This document shows positions 51,718-60,110 of a DNA stretch of 64,000 bases, piece by piece. This stretch comes from Pseudomonas sp. GM50 (GTDB taxonomy: Bacteria > Pseudomonadota > Gammaproteobacteria > Pseudomonadales > Pseudomonadaceae), in the NCBI RefSeq assembly GCF_000282375.1, contig NZ_AKJK01000078.1:26856-90855 (forward strand), in the 5' to 3' direction. Both the position numbers and the translations under genes were made by a program. The stretch's first letter is position 1; each line of letters starts with the position of its first letter. The notes beneath the pieces are model-generated. The model worked only from the letters and a program-made list of their open reading frames with translations. It did not search any database and was not told where the DNA came from.

Positions 51718-51877
51718 CGAACCTCCAATAACAAGCTGAGCTTATATTTGAAATACGATAAATCGATTTCACTTATTAGTCAGTTATTGTTTTTATCGCC
51801 TCAACCCCGGTGACTGCTCAGTCGAACAGCACTGGTGGCCATGAGCCTGTGCGTGCAATCAGCAGGACTCATCTGAC

Positions 51878-51907
51878 CGGTATCGCCTTAGGGAACAGGC
51901 GATACCG
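51878..51907 (+). promoter_or_regulatory. Perfect hairpin in the leader of the transporter gene
   Basis: CGGTATCGCCT and AGGCGATACCG form an exact 11-bp stem with loop TAGGGAAC, 78 bases before the ATG. No T-tract, so it is a candidate operator, attenuator or RNA-stability element rather than a terminator. Confidence 0.6.
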
Positions 51908-51984
51908 CAGTGCTCAACAATAAAAAACACAGGCGTTTTCTTCCAATTCTGCCGGCACACTCACACCCTGAGGTCAGAACCACA

Positions 51985-53310
51985 ATGAATAATCCCATCG
52001 GTACCATCAAGCGTTGGCGCGTGCAGATTTTCGCCATCACCTGGCTCGCGTATGCCGCGTTCTACTTCACCCGCAAAGCCTTTTCCGTGGCCAAACTGGG
52101 GATCGCCGAAGACCCCACCTTCACCCTCGATAAAATGGCCATGGCCAACCTCGATGCCATCTACCTGGCGGCTTACGCCATCGGGCAATTCACTTGGGGC
52201 ATCCTGGCCGACCGCTTCGGGCCACGGGTCGTGGTGCTCGGCGGATTGCTGATTTCCGCGGCGGCCGCGCTGGTGATGGGCAGCTTTGCCACGCTGCCGA
52301 TTTTCGCCACTTGCATGCTGATTCAAGGGTTGGCGCAGTCCACCGGATGGTCGGGGCTGTGCAAGAACATTGGCAGTTTCTTTCCCGCCGAGCAGCGTGG
52401 GCGGGTGCTGGGTTTATGGAGCTCCTGCTACGCCTTTGGCGGGCTGGTGGCCTCGCCGTTTGCGGGTTGGTGGGCGTATACGCTGATCGGCACCTGGCAT
52501 GCGGCGTTCATTTCCAGTGCGGCGGTGGTTGGGCTGGTCGCCGTGCTGTTTTTTATTTTTCAATGTAACAAACCCGAAGACGTTGGCTTGCCGGCGGTGG
52601 AGCCGGAGCCGGAATTAACCGCCGAAGAGGCGCACGCTCAAAGCAAGATCAGCGTCCTGGAGCCGCTGCGGGAAATCCTGCGCAACCGCACGGTGTTGGT
52701 GCTGGGGCTGGCGTACTTTCTGTTGAAACCGGCGCGCTACGCGATCCTGTTGTGGGGGCCGGTGATCGTCTTCGAACAAATGCCGACGGTGGGCAAGGTC
52801 GGCGCGGCGATCATTCCTACCGCGTTCGAACTGGCCGGGCTGCTCGGGCCGATTCTGCTGGGGCTGGCCTCGGACAAACTGTTCGGTGCCCGACGCATGC
52901 CGGCCTGTGTGCTGAGTCTGTTGGCGCTCACGGTTTCCCTGGCGCTGTTCATGGGCGCTTTGCATACCGGCAGTGTCTTGCTGGTGGTGGCACTGCTGTT
53001 CGTCATGGGCCTGACCCTGTACGGGCCGGACTCGATGATCAGCGGCGCGGCGGCGATCGATTTCGGCACCGCCAAGGCCGGTGCCACGGCGGCGGGCTTC
53101 GTCAATGGTTGCGGTTCGGTCGGGGCGATTCTCGGCGGGTTGCTGCCGGGTTACTTCGATTCGGTCACGGTGTTCATCGTCTTTGCCGGCTGCGCGTTGT
53201 TCTCGTCGCTGGTGCTGATTCCCCACTGGAACAGTCGCCCGGCGGGTCTGCGTCCCGAAAGAGCATTTGTGCCTAACCAGCCGATGACCGTAAAACCCCT
53301 GCGTACATAA
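51985..53310 (+). CDS. MFS transporter of the organophosphate antiporter type
   Basis: 441 aa, twelve helices. The sequence follows the OPA branch (GlpT/UhpT/UhpC): YAAFYFTRKAFSVAKLGIAE near the N-terminus, GQFTWGILADRFGPRVVVLG, and QSTGWSGLCKNIGSFFPAEQ. OPA members carry phosphorylated compounds in exchange for phosphate. The gene is followed after 12 bases by the FAD oxidoreductase gene and lies beside phnWX, so the cargo is predicted to be a phosphonate such as 2-aminoethylphosphonate or an N-alkyl derivative. The ATG at 51985 has a weak GAGG. Confidence 0.82.
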   Translation: MNNPIGTIKRWRVQIFAITWLAYAAFYFTRKAFSVAKLGIAEDPTFTLDKMAMANLDAIYLAAYAIGQFTWGILADRFGPRVVVLGGLLISAAAALVMGSFATLPIFATCMLIQGLAQSTGWSGLCKNIGSFFPAEQRGRVLGLWSSCYAFGGLVASPFAGWWAYTLIGTWHAAFISSAAVVGLVAVLFFIFQCNKPEDVGLPAVEPEPELTAEEAHAQSKISVLEPLREILRNRTVLVLGLAYFLLKPARYAILLWGPVIVFEQMPTVGKVGAAIIPTAFELAGLLGPILLGLASDKLFGARRMPACVLSLLALTVSLALFMGALHTGSVLLVVALLFVMGLTLYGPDSMISGAAAIDFGTAKAGATAAGFVNGCGSVGAILGGLLPGYFDSVTVFIVFAGCALFSSLVLIPHWNSRPAGLRPERAFVPNQPMTVKPLRT

Positions 53311-53322
53311 GGATTACCCCCC

Positions 53323-54714
53323 ATGAGACCTTACTGGCTGGAACAGGCGCTGGCGGCCGAGTCCTGCGCGCCGTGCGAACCTTTACCCGGTGATACCCGC
53401 GCCGATGTCTGCATTGTCGGTGGCGGCTACACCGGCTTGTGGACCGCAATCATGCTCAAGCAGCAGAACCCCGAACTGGACGTGTTGCTGATCGAGGCGG
53501 ACATCTGCGGTGCCGGTGCCAGTGGGCGCAATGGTGGTTGTGCGCTGTCGTGGTCGGCCAAGTATTTCACCCTGGAACGGCTGTTCGGCGTCGAGGAGGC
53601 GGTGCGACTGGTCAAGGAGTCCGAGCGCAGCATCCACGCCATCGGCGCCTTTTGCGAACAGTACGCGGTGGACGCCGATTACCGTCTCGACGGCACGCTC
53701 TACACCGCCACCAATCGCGCGCAATGCGGCTCGACCGACGCGGTGATTGCGGCGCTGGAGCGCAACGGCATCAATTCTTTCACCCAGCGACCACTGGCGG
53801 ATGTACAGCGCATGGCCGGTTCCAGCAAACACTTGGAGGGCTGGTTTTCCCCGGCTGCTGCGAGTGTTCAGCCGGGCAAACTGGTGCGCGGCCTGCGCCG
53901 GGTGGCCTTGCAGTTGGGGGTGAGGATCCATGAAAACACGGCGATGACCGGCTTGGTGGAGGGCAAGCCAGCGGGGGTTAAAACCCCCAATGGCACGGTC
54001 CGCGCCGACCGGGTGGTGCTGGCGATGAATGCCTGGATGGCCCGGGCGTTTCCGCAGTTCGAACGCAGTGTGGCGATTGTTTCCAGCGACATGCTGATCA
54101 CCGAGCCACGGCCGGAGCTGCTCAACGAGATCGGTTTGACCAGCGGCGTGACGGTGCTCGATTCGCGGATTTTTGTGCACTATTACCACAACACCCCGGA
54201 TGGTCGAATCATGCTCGGCAAGGGCGGCAATACCTTCGCCTACGGTGGGCGAATGCTACCGGTGTTCGATCAGCCATCGCCCTATGCCGGCTTGTTGCAG
54301 CACAGCCTGAGCGAATTCTTCCCGGCGTTCGCCAAGGTCAAGGTCGAGGCCACCTGGAACGGGCCGTCGGATCGCTCGGTCACCGGTTTACCGTTCTTCG
54401 GCCAGATGAGCGCCAGCGGCAATGTGTTTTACGGTTTCGGTTACTCCGGCAGTGGGGTCGGGCCTTGCCATATGGGCGGACAGATTCTCGCCTCGATGGT
54501 GCTGGGGCTGGACAATGCCTGGACCCGTTCGCCGTTGGTGAATGGCCCGTTGGGATTTTTTCCGCCGGAGCCGATCCGTTATCTGGGTTCGCTGATGGTG
54601 CGCAACGCCATCCGCCGCAAGGAGCGCGCCGAGGATCACGGGCGCCGGCCACGGCACCTCGACGTGCGCCTGGCGAAGTTTGCCGCGGCGGCGGGCAAGG
54701 CCGACAAGGGATGA
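53323..54714 (+). CDS. FAD-dependent amine oxidoreductase (PbfC-like candidate)
   Basis: 463 aa, DAO-family flavoprotein. The FAD-binding IVGGGYTGLW (31-40) and GAGASGRNGG are followed by the C-terminal GFGYSGSGVGPCHMGG. It is co-transcribed with the OPA-type transporter beside phnWX. In other bacteria the flavoenzyme PbfC, also clustered with phnWX genes, oxidises N-alkylated 2-aminoethylphosphonates to phosphonoacetaldehyde, bypassing PhnW. This enzyme is a candidate for that role, inferred from family and context only; other secondary amines are possible. Confidence 0.75.
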   Translation: MRPYWLEQALAAESCAPCEPLPGDTRADVCIVGGGYTGLWTAIMLKQQNPELDVLLIEADICGAGASGRNGGCALSWSAKYFTLERLFGVEEAVRLVKESERSIHAIGAFCEQYAVDADYRLDGTLYTATNRAQCGSTDAVIAALERNGINSFTQRPLADVQRMAGSSKHLEGWFSPAAASVQPGKLVRGLRRVALQLGVRIHENTAMTGLVEGKPAGVKTPNGTVRADRVVLAMNAWMARAFPQFERSVAIVSSDMLITEPRPELLNEIGLTSGVTVLDSRIFVHYYHNTPDGRIMLGKGGNTFAYGGRMLPVFDQPSPYAGLLQHSLSEFFPAFAKVKVEATWNGPSDRSVTGLPFFGQMSASGNVFYGFGYSGSGVGPCHMGGQILASMVLGLDNAWTRSPLVNGPLGFFPPEPIRYLGSLMVRNAIRRKERAEDHGRRPRHLDVRLAKFAAAAGKADKG

Positions 54715-54717
54715 AAC

Positions 54718-56142
54718 TCAAGGTACGAGATCCGAGCGGTTGACCAGCCAATCGAGCAGCAGACGGCCATCGCGGCGTGGCTCGGGAGCAGGCCGGGAAG
54801 GCTGGGGATGGCCCATGCCGGCACACAGCACCGGCCGGTCCGGGTCACTGTCGAGAAAACTGATCAGCACTTCGGTGCCGGCCATGGGCAACTTGGAGGA
54901 ATCGATCCGCCCATCCAGCGTGGCGAGGGCGACCGGTAGCCAGAAACCGGCGGATTCGTCCGCCTCGAACGCCGGCGCTGGCCATAGCCTGACCTGTATC
55001 CGGCCCTGCTCATCGAGCGTCGCCGGTTGCCCGACGGGGCCCAGCACCCGGGCGGTCTGATAGCCCGGGATGCTCGGCCTGGCGTGTTTGAACGCCGGCC
55101 TGAAGACCGTTGACCAGGGGATGGCCGTGAACTGATTGCTGTAGCGCCGGGCAATGCCAGGCTGGTCCTCGGCAAGAATCGACGGCTGTTGTCCTTGGTG
55201 CCGGATATCGGTGAGCAGCCACTGATCGTTGAAACTCGAGAGCGGGTGCTGCGCCACTTGCAGGATCCGTCCGCTGCACAGTTCGCTCTGGTTGCTTTGG
55301 CCGTGGATCTGCCGTTGCTGGCAACGCAGGCGTTCCAGTCGTCGGCGGCTGAGCTGATCGTGATGAAGCTGTGCGGGCGCGGGGCGTGCCGTCACCGGGC
55401 CCGTTCTGGCGAGCGTGTGGTTGGCCGCGCCATCGCCGATCACCTGTGCGCCGCGGTTTCTGGCCTCCCATCGTGCGGGGGAGGGATCCGGATCATGGCG
55501 CTGGAACAACTCGCTGATCACCGGCAAGACAGAGTCGTTGAATGCGTCGTCCTGGAACGGCATCAGCAGCGGCGCCTGGGGGAAACTCAGGCTGTCATCG
55601 GCCAGCACCAGCACGTGCCCGTCGTGCTGATGTTCGAAGTGATAGTGGATGCCTTCTTCTTCACACAGCCGCTGCATGAAGGCCAGATCGCTCTCGTCGT
55701 ATTGAATGCAAAAAGGCCGGGGCGGGTAGCACCCGTTTGCCAGTTCGAAGCGGTAGCTGTGCCCGGGCAATTGATGCTCCTCCAGCAACTGGCGCACGAT
55801 CGCGGGCACGCTGAGACGATGAAACACCCGACGCGAGCTGTGCAGGTGAAGTTGTTGAAGATGGGGCGCCAACACCAGGGAGTAGCCGACCCGGTGCGGG
55901 CCGCGATGTTCGCGACTGATGCTGTGGATCACACCGTGAATGCCCTGGTTATCCGTCAGCGTCAAAAACGCCGGTTGTTGCAGCCATTGGTTGAGGTGCA
56001 TCGCCGGGGCGAGGCCGATCACGTCGATGTCGAATCGATAGGGCTGGTTGAGACCTTCACGGCCACTGAACTGCAACACCTGCAAACACAAACCGCCGTC
56101 GAGCAGTGTCAGGGTGAAGGGACTTTCCTTGTCGTTATGCAT
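54718..56142 (-). CDS. Short orphan VgrG (type VI secretion tip)
   Basis: 474 aa. The N-terminal gp27-like part (FTLTLLDGGLCLQVLQFSGR ... FCIQYDESDLAFMQRLCEEE-GIHYHFEH) and the gp5 OB fold (GRIQVRLWPAPAFEADESAG ... GTEVLISFLDSDPDRPVL) are clear. It stops right after the OB domain, without the beta-prism spike or an effector extension. No other type VI genes are near. It could cap a secretion tube with short spikes or be a decayed gene. Start at the ATG at 56142 is uncertain (no good ribosome site; GTG at 56190 is open). Confidence 0.8.
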   Translation of the reverse strand: MHNDKESPFTLTLLDGGLCLQVLQFSGREGLNQPYRFDIDVIGLAPAMHLNQWLQQPAFLTLTDNQGIHGVIHSISREHRGPHRVGYSLVLAPHLQQLHLHSSRRVFHRLSVPAIVRQLLEEHQLPGHSYRFELANGCYPPRPFCIQYDESDLAFMQRLCEEEGIHYHFEHQHDGHVLVLADDSLSFPQAPLLMPFQDDAFNDSVLPVISELFQRHDPDPSPARWEARNRGAQVIGDGAANHTLARTGPVTARPAPAQLHHDQLSRRRLERLRCQQRQIHGQSNQSELCSGRILQVAQHPLSSFNDQWLLTDIRHQGQQPSILAEDQPGIARRYSNQFTAIPWSTVFRPAFKHARPSIPGYQTARVLGPVGQPATLDEQGRIQVRLWPAPAFEADESAGFWLPVALATLDGRIDSSKLPMAGTEVLISFLDSDPDRPVLCAGMGHPQPSRPAPEPRRDGRLLLDWLVNRSDLVP

Positions 56143-56373
56143 CGAACGCGCTTCTGCCAGGGAGGATGGGCGCAGAGGGTACGAAACCACAGCCCTTAAG
56201 CGTCACCGTAAATCGACTTTTCAGAATTGCCCTACAAGCGCTGGTGAAAATGTCGATCGGTCTTGGGGTAAAGATCTTGGAATTTTTGGTCGATTGGCAT
56301 CTTTAGGCCGTATAAACTTGCGCAACGCGTCGGCCAATAGATGTCTCGGCGCCACAGATCAAGAGAGTGAGTA

Positions 56374-57078
56374 ATGGGCGCACAGTGGAAGGTTAAACAC
56401 AAAGAAGCGGCAGCCAACGCCAAAGGCAAGATCTTCGGCAAACTGGTGAAAGAAATCACCATCGCTGCCCGCAACGGTGCCGATACCACCACCAACGCAC
56501 ACCTGCGTCTGGTGGTCGAACAGGCGAAAAAAGCCTCGATGCCCCGCGAAACCCTGGAACGCGCGATCAAGAAAGGCTCCGGCCAGCTCGGCGAAACCGT
56601 GCAATACCATCGCGTGACGTATGAAGGGTTCGCACCGCATCAGGTGCCGCTGATCGTTGAATGCGTGACTGACAACATCAACCGCACCGTCGCTGAAATC
56701 CGCGTCGCGTTCCGCAAGGGCCAGTTGGGCGCTTCCGGTTCCGTGGCCTGGGACTTCAACCACGTCGGCATGATCGAGGCGTCCCCGGACAGCCCTGACG
56801 CCGATCCGGAAATGGCCGCAATCGAAGCCGGCGCCCAGGATTTCGAGCCGGGTGAAGACGGCGCGACGCTGTTCCTGACCGAACCTGCGGACCTGGATGC
56901 GGTACAGAAAGCGCTGCCGGAGCAGGGTTTCACCGTGTTGTCGGCCAAGTTGGGTTACCAGCCGAAGAACCCGGTCAGTGGCCTGAGCGATGAGCAGATG
57001 GCGGAAGTCGAAGCGTTCCTCGAAGGCCTCGATAACCACGATGACGTGCAGGACATGTTTGTCGGGTTGGCGGGTTAA
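56374..57078 (+). CDS. YebC/PmpR family protein
   Basis: 234 aa, standard length. GAQWKVKHKEAAANAKGKIF, KLVKEITIAARNG and the acidic C-terminal domain with DDVQDMFVG match the YebC family. Members bind DNA or act in translation of proline stretches; in P. aeruginosa the paralogue PmpR represses quorum sensing. This copy differs in its opening from the canonical AGHSKWANI YebC, so it is a second, YeeN-like paralogue. Confidence 0.87.
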   Translation: MGAQWKVKHKEAAANAKGKIFGKLVKEITIAARNGADTTTNAHLRLVVEQAKKASMPRETLERAIKKGSGQLGETVQYHRVTYEGFAPHQVPLIVECVTDNINRTVAEIRVAFRKGQLGASGSVAWDFNHVGMIEASPDSPDADPEMAAIEAGAQDFEPGEDGATLFLTEPADLDAVQKALPEQGFTVLSAKLGYQPKNPVSGLSDEQMAEVEAFLEGLDNHDDVQDMFVGLAG

Positions 57079-57100
57079 TCTGCTTCTTCAGTGACAACGC

Positions 57101-57176
57101 CATCGCGAGCAGGCTCGCTCCCACAGGAGATTTGTGAACGCCACAGATCAATTGTGGGAGCGAGCCTGCTCGCGAT
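57101..57176. repeat. REPIN, GTGGGAGCGAGC type
   Basis: Left arm 57101-57125 and complementary right arm 57153-57176, between the convergent YebC-like and LRR-kinase genes. Confidence 0.9.
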
Positions 57177-57190
57177 TGACCGCGCAGCGG

Positions 57191-58492
57191 TCACCGTCCC
57201 TTTAATTCCCGCACAACCTCGCTGAACCCCGGCCGTGCCAGCACATCTGGCTGACAGCAACGCTGTTGTAAACCCTCTAATGCGACGCGCTGTTCATCGC
57301 TCAGCCCCGAGTCGATCCGCGCCAGCAATTCCCCCAGCAGTACTCCGAATGCCCGCACCTCGATCCGTTGCAGCGCGCGGCTTTCAAGGCTGTCCGAGGT
57401 GGCATGGAACGATGCCGCGCCAAAATCCCCCAGCAGGCAATCCCCGTGCTCGTTCCACAGAATGTTATGGCCGTAGAGGTCGCCGTGGGTGATGCCTTGG
57501 CGGTGCAAATGTTCAGCCACTGAAGCAATTCCGTTGGCGATGCACAGCGCCACGTCAGCGCTGAACCGGGTGTCGTCGGCGTAGACGTCGCGGGTGCAGG
57601 ACGCCAGGCTCGGCAGCCCGGCCAGGTTGCGGTAACTCGGATCGATCAGTTGCATCACCAGTCCGGCCGTTTGCTGCGGGTGATCGACAATTCGGCCCTC
57701 GACCCGGATCAGGTTGGGGTGGATGCCGGCAGTGATGCAGGCGTTCATTTCGTGCAACGGCGAGCCATCGCTGGTCATTTCGCCTTTGTAGAGTTTCACC
57801 GCAACCTGTTTCGTCTGCCCCCACAATGCCTGATGAATAACCCCCGACGCGCCTTCGCCGAGTTTTTTCTCAAGGTTTAGTTGGGACCAGGGAATGCTCG
57901 CCGTGGCTTCAAGTGCAGCCGCATCGGCTTCGGTTTCCAGCGGGTTACCGGCGTACGCCAGCCAAGTCAGGCTCGGCAGGGTCAGCAGCCACTCGGGAAG
58001 CTCGGTGAGCTGATTGGCGGCGATGCGGATCAGCTCAAGTCGATGGCAATGGCTCAGGCTTTCGGGGAGACGCTGTAACTGGTTGCCGGCGAGCATGAGT
58101 TTTTGCAGATGCGGGCGTTCACCCAGTTCGGTCGGCAGTTCGGTGATGCGGTTGTCAGTCAGGATCAACCAGCGCAGCAGTGGCGGCAGGGCGGCGGCGG
58201 GCACATTTTCGATGGCATTGGCCTTGAAACCGATCATCGTCAGCGCGGCGCATTGACCGAGGCAGGCGGGCAGTTCGGTGAACTGATTGTCCGAGCAGAA
58301 CAGCACACGCAGGCGGGTCAGACGGTGCAGGTCGTCCGGCAAGCTGCGCAAGGCGTTGCCGCTGAGGTTGAGCACTTCCAGCGAGTCTGCCAGGTCGAAA
58401 ATTTCCCGGGGGAACTCGGTCAGGCCGCAGGACAAGTCCAGACGGGTGATGCCCGACAGTTGGCCGGCGCGCAGTTGGGCGAGGGTATCCAT
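57191..58492 (-). CDS. Leucine-rich repeat / protein kinase fusion
   Basis: 433 aa. Residues about 15-185 form leucine-rich repeats (LEVLNLSGNALRSLPDDL, LQKLMLAGNQLQRLPESL). Residues about 205-430 form a kinase-like domain: glycine loop GEGASGVI (212-219), Lys233 in VAVKLYK, catalytic loop HGDLYGHN (336-343) in place of HRD, and DFG (356-358). There is no signal peptide, so it is cytoplasmic. The full set of active-site residues suggests a working Ser/Thr kinase or small-molecule kinase whose target is recognised by the LRR part. Uncommon architecture in bacteria but conserved in Pseudomonas. Confidence 0.87.
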   Translation of the reverse strand: MDTLAQLRAGQLSGITRLDLSCGLTEFPREIFDLADSLEVLNLSGNALRSLPDDLHRLTRLRVLFCSDNQFTELPACLGQCAALTMIGFKANAIENVPAAALPPLLRWLILTDNRITELPTELGERPHLQKLMLAGNQLQRLPESLSHCHRLELIRIAANQLTELPEWLLTLPSLTWLAYAGNPLETEADAAALEATASIPWSQLNLEKKLGEGASGVIHQALWGQTKQVAVKLYKGEMTSDGSPLHEMNACITAGIHPNLIRVEGRIVDHPQQTAGLVMQLIDPSYRNLAGLPSLASCTRDVYADDTRFSADVALCIANGIASVAEHLHRQGITHGDLYGHNILWNEHGDCLLGDFGAASFHATSDSLESRALQRIEVRAFGVLLGELLARIDSGLSDEQRVALEGLQQRCCQPDVLARPGFSEVVRELKGR

Positions 58493-58582
58493 GGGCAGGT
58501 TCGCTATTGATCAGGAGGAGGGCGCGGGGGCCTGGAAATGGGCGACATGATAGCGGGAAAGTTGTGGTGGCTGTCAGGGCGC

Positions 58583-58661
58583 CTTCGCGGGCAAGCCTCG
58601 CTCCTACAACGGTTTTGTGTTGTACCTCGATCCCTTGTAGGAGCGAGGCTTGCCCGCGAAG
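58583..58661. repeat. Repeat pair, GTAGGAGCGAGG type
   Basis: CTTCGCGGGCAAGCCTCGCT... (58583-58609) and its complement (58635-58661), spaced by about 25 bases. Confidence 0.9.
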
Positions 58662-58696
58662 AGGCCGGTCGCCCAACACAAGAGTCTTGATCAAAC

Positions 58697-59821
58697 CTAT
58701 TCCTTGACCTCCACCAACTGCCCCAACCGGCTGCGCGTACGCGCCAGGTCGATAGCATCGCCACCCAGGCTTTCGCGCAATGACTGGTGACCAAGCAGAA
58801 TCAGGTGCTTGTCCTGGTCGTACAAGACGTCGATCAGGTTGATGAAGCGTTGCTGGGCGGCGATTGAACAGTCGGCGAGGCTGGGCAGTTTGTCGATGAT
58901 CCAGCGATCGAAATGCCGGCACAGTTCGAGGTAGTCCATGACTGCGGTAGGGTGTTCGCACAGGTCGGCGAAGGTGAAGCCGACGCTTCGCCCTTCACAG
59001 TATCGGGCTTGCAGGTGCCGTGTCCCGATGGGCAGTTGAATCGCCGGTGCATCGTGTTCGAGCAGTTGCAACACCTGACGCTGGGCCGCCGTGGCCGGCC
59101 AGACGTACTGGCCTTGGGTGAACAGCTGCTGTGCGTGGGCGCGCGCCTGACTGCGGTAATCATGCGGGCCGCCGACTTCCATCACCTGCATGCGCGTGTT
59201 GATCAGGTCGATCACCGGTTTGAAGCGTTCGTGGTAGAGCGGGTTGGGCAGCAAACCTTCTGGCGGGTAGTTGGAGGTCACCAGCAGCACAATCCCCCGG
59301 CGAAACAGCGCCTTGAACAGCCGCGTGATGAGCATCGCATCGCCGATGTCATGTACGTGGAATTCATCGAAACACAGTACCCGGCAATCTTGCAGCAGTT
59401 CGTCGAGGGTGGTCGCCAGCGGGTCGGGCTGATTGCGTTGGCTGAACATACCCTGGTGCAGTTGCGCAAAAAACTCATGGAAGTGCAGGCGCTGTTTTTC
59501 CACGATGGGGATGGCCTGGAAAAAACCGTCGAGCAACCAGCTCTTGCCGCGCCCGACTGCACCATAGAGGTAAAGACCGGGGAGTGTCGGGGCCGATGTG
59601 CCCAGCAGCGCCGAAGCGTGCTGCGTCATGCACTCGATCACTCGCTGCTGGCTGTGACTGAGGGTGTAGCCCTGGGTATGGGCCTTGTGGTGGAAGTAGT
59701 CGTGGATCACCCGACCCTGCGCGCTGCCACTGGCCGGCGCCGCAAATGCCTTGCCGAAGAAACGGCGTAGCGCGGGCCAGCGTGGTGTAAGTCGCGGACG
59801 GTTGGGTGGTCGAATGGCCAC
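58697..59821 (-). CDS. zapE: Cell division ATPase ZapE (AFG1-like)
   Basis: 374 aa. LYLYGAVGRGKSWLLDGFFQ is the Walker A, CRVLCFDEFHVHDIGDAMLI the Walker B region, and LLVTSNYPPEGLLPNPLYHE the sensor segment, all diagnostic of ZapE/AFG1 P-loop ATPases. In E. coli ZapE acts at the Z-ring under stress. Start set at GTG 59821 with GGGGTGA upstream; the frame runs on through a repeat element without homology. This is a shorter paralogue type with the variant GAVGRGKS. Confidence 0.87.
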   Translation of the reverse strand: MAIRPPNRPRLTPRWPALRRFFGKAFAAPASGSAQGRVIHDYFHHKAHTQGYTLSHSQQRVIECMTQHASALLGTSAPTLPGLYLYGAVGRGKSWLLDGFFQAIPIVEKQRLHFHEFFAQLHQGMFSQRNQPDPLATTLDELLQDCRVLCFDEFHVHDIGDAMLITRLFKALFRRGIVLLVTSNYPPEGLLPNPLYHERFKPVIDLINTRMQVMEVGGPHDYRSQARAHAQQLFTQGQYVWPATAAQRQVLQLLEHDAPAIQLPIGTRHLQARYCEGRSVGFTFADLCEHPTAVMDYLELCRHFDRWIIDKLPSLADCSIAAQQRFINLIDVLYDQDKHLILLGHQSLRESLGGDAIDLARTRSRLGQLVEVKE

Positions 59822-59953
59822 TGTGAAGTCACCCCGTAGTCTTAAGGCCGCTCCCAAGCTGCGGCGGCGTAGTGTAACCAAATGGGGAATTTGCCTTCCA
59901 CTGGTGTTGCTGAAGCTACTGTGGTGAGAAGGTTTTTGTGGCAAGGGAGCTTG

Positions 59954-60092
59954 CCTGTGGCGAGGGGGCTTGCCCCCGTTCGACTGCGTAGCAGTCGCCC
60001 CCAACCATTCCCCCCGGTATTTCTGATAAACCGGGGTGTATGGTTTTGGGGCTGCTTCGCAACCCAACGGGGGCAAGCCCCCTCGCCACAGG
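59954..60092. repeat. Long palindromic repeat, GTGGCGAGGGGG type
   Basis: CCTGTGGCGAGGGGGCTTGC... (59954-59980) and its exact complement (60066-60092). The interior is also self-complementary (CCCCCAACCAT against ATGGTTTTGGGG; CCCCGG against CCGGGG), so the whole element can fold into one long hairpin. Confidence 0.87.
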
Positions 60093-60110
60093 TTTGGGGC
60101 GGTCAGCTAT

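Noticed and set aside
58697..60076. Longer start for zapE at 60076
   Set aside because: The extra 85 codons run through a palindromic repeat and match nothing in the family; the GTG at 59821 has a good ribosome site.
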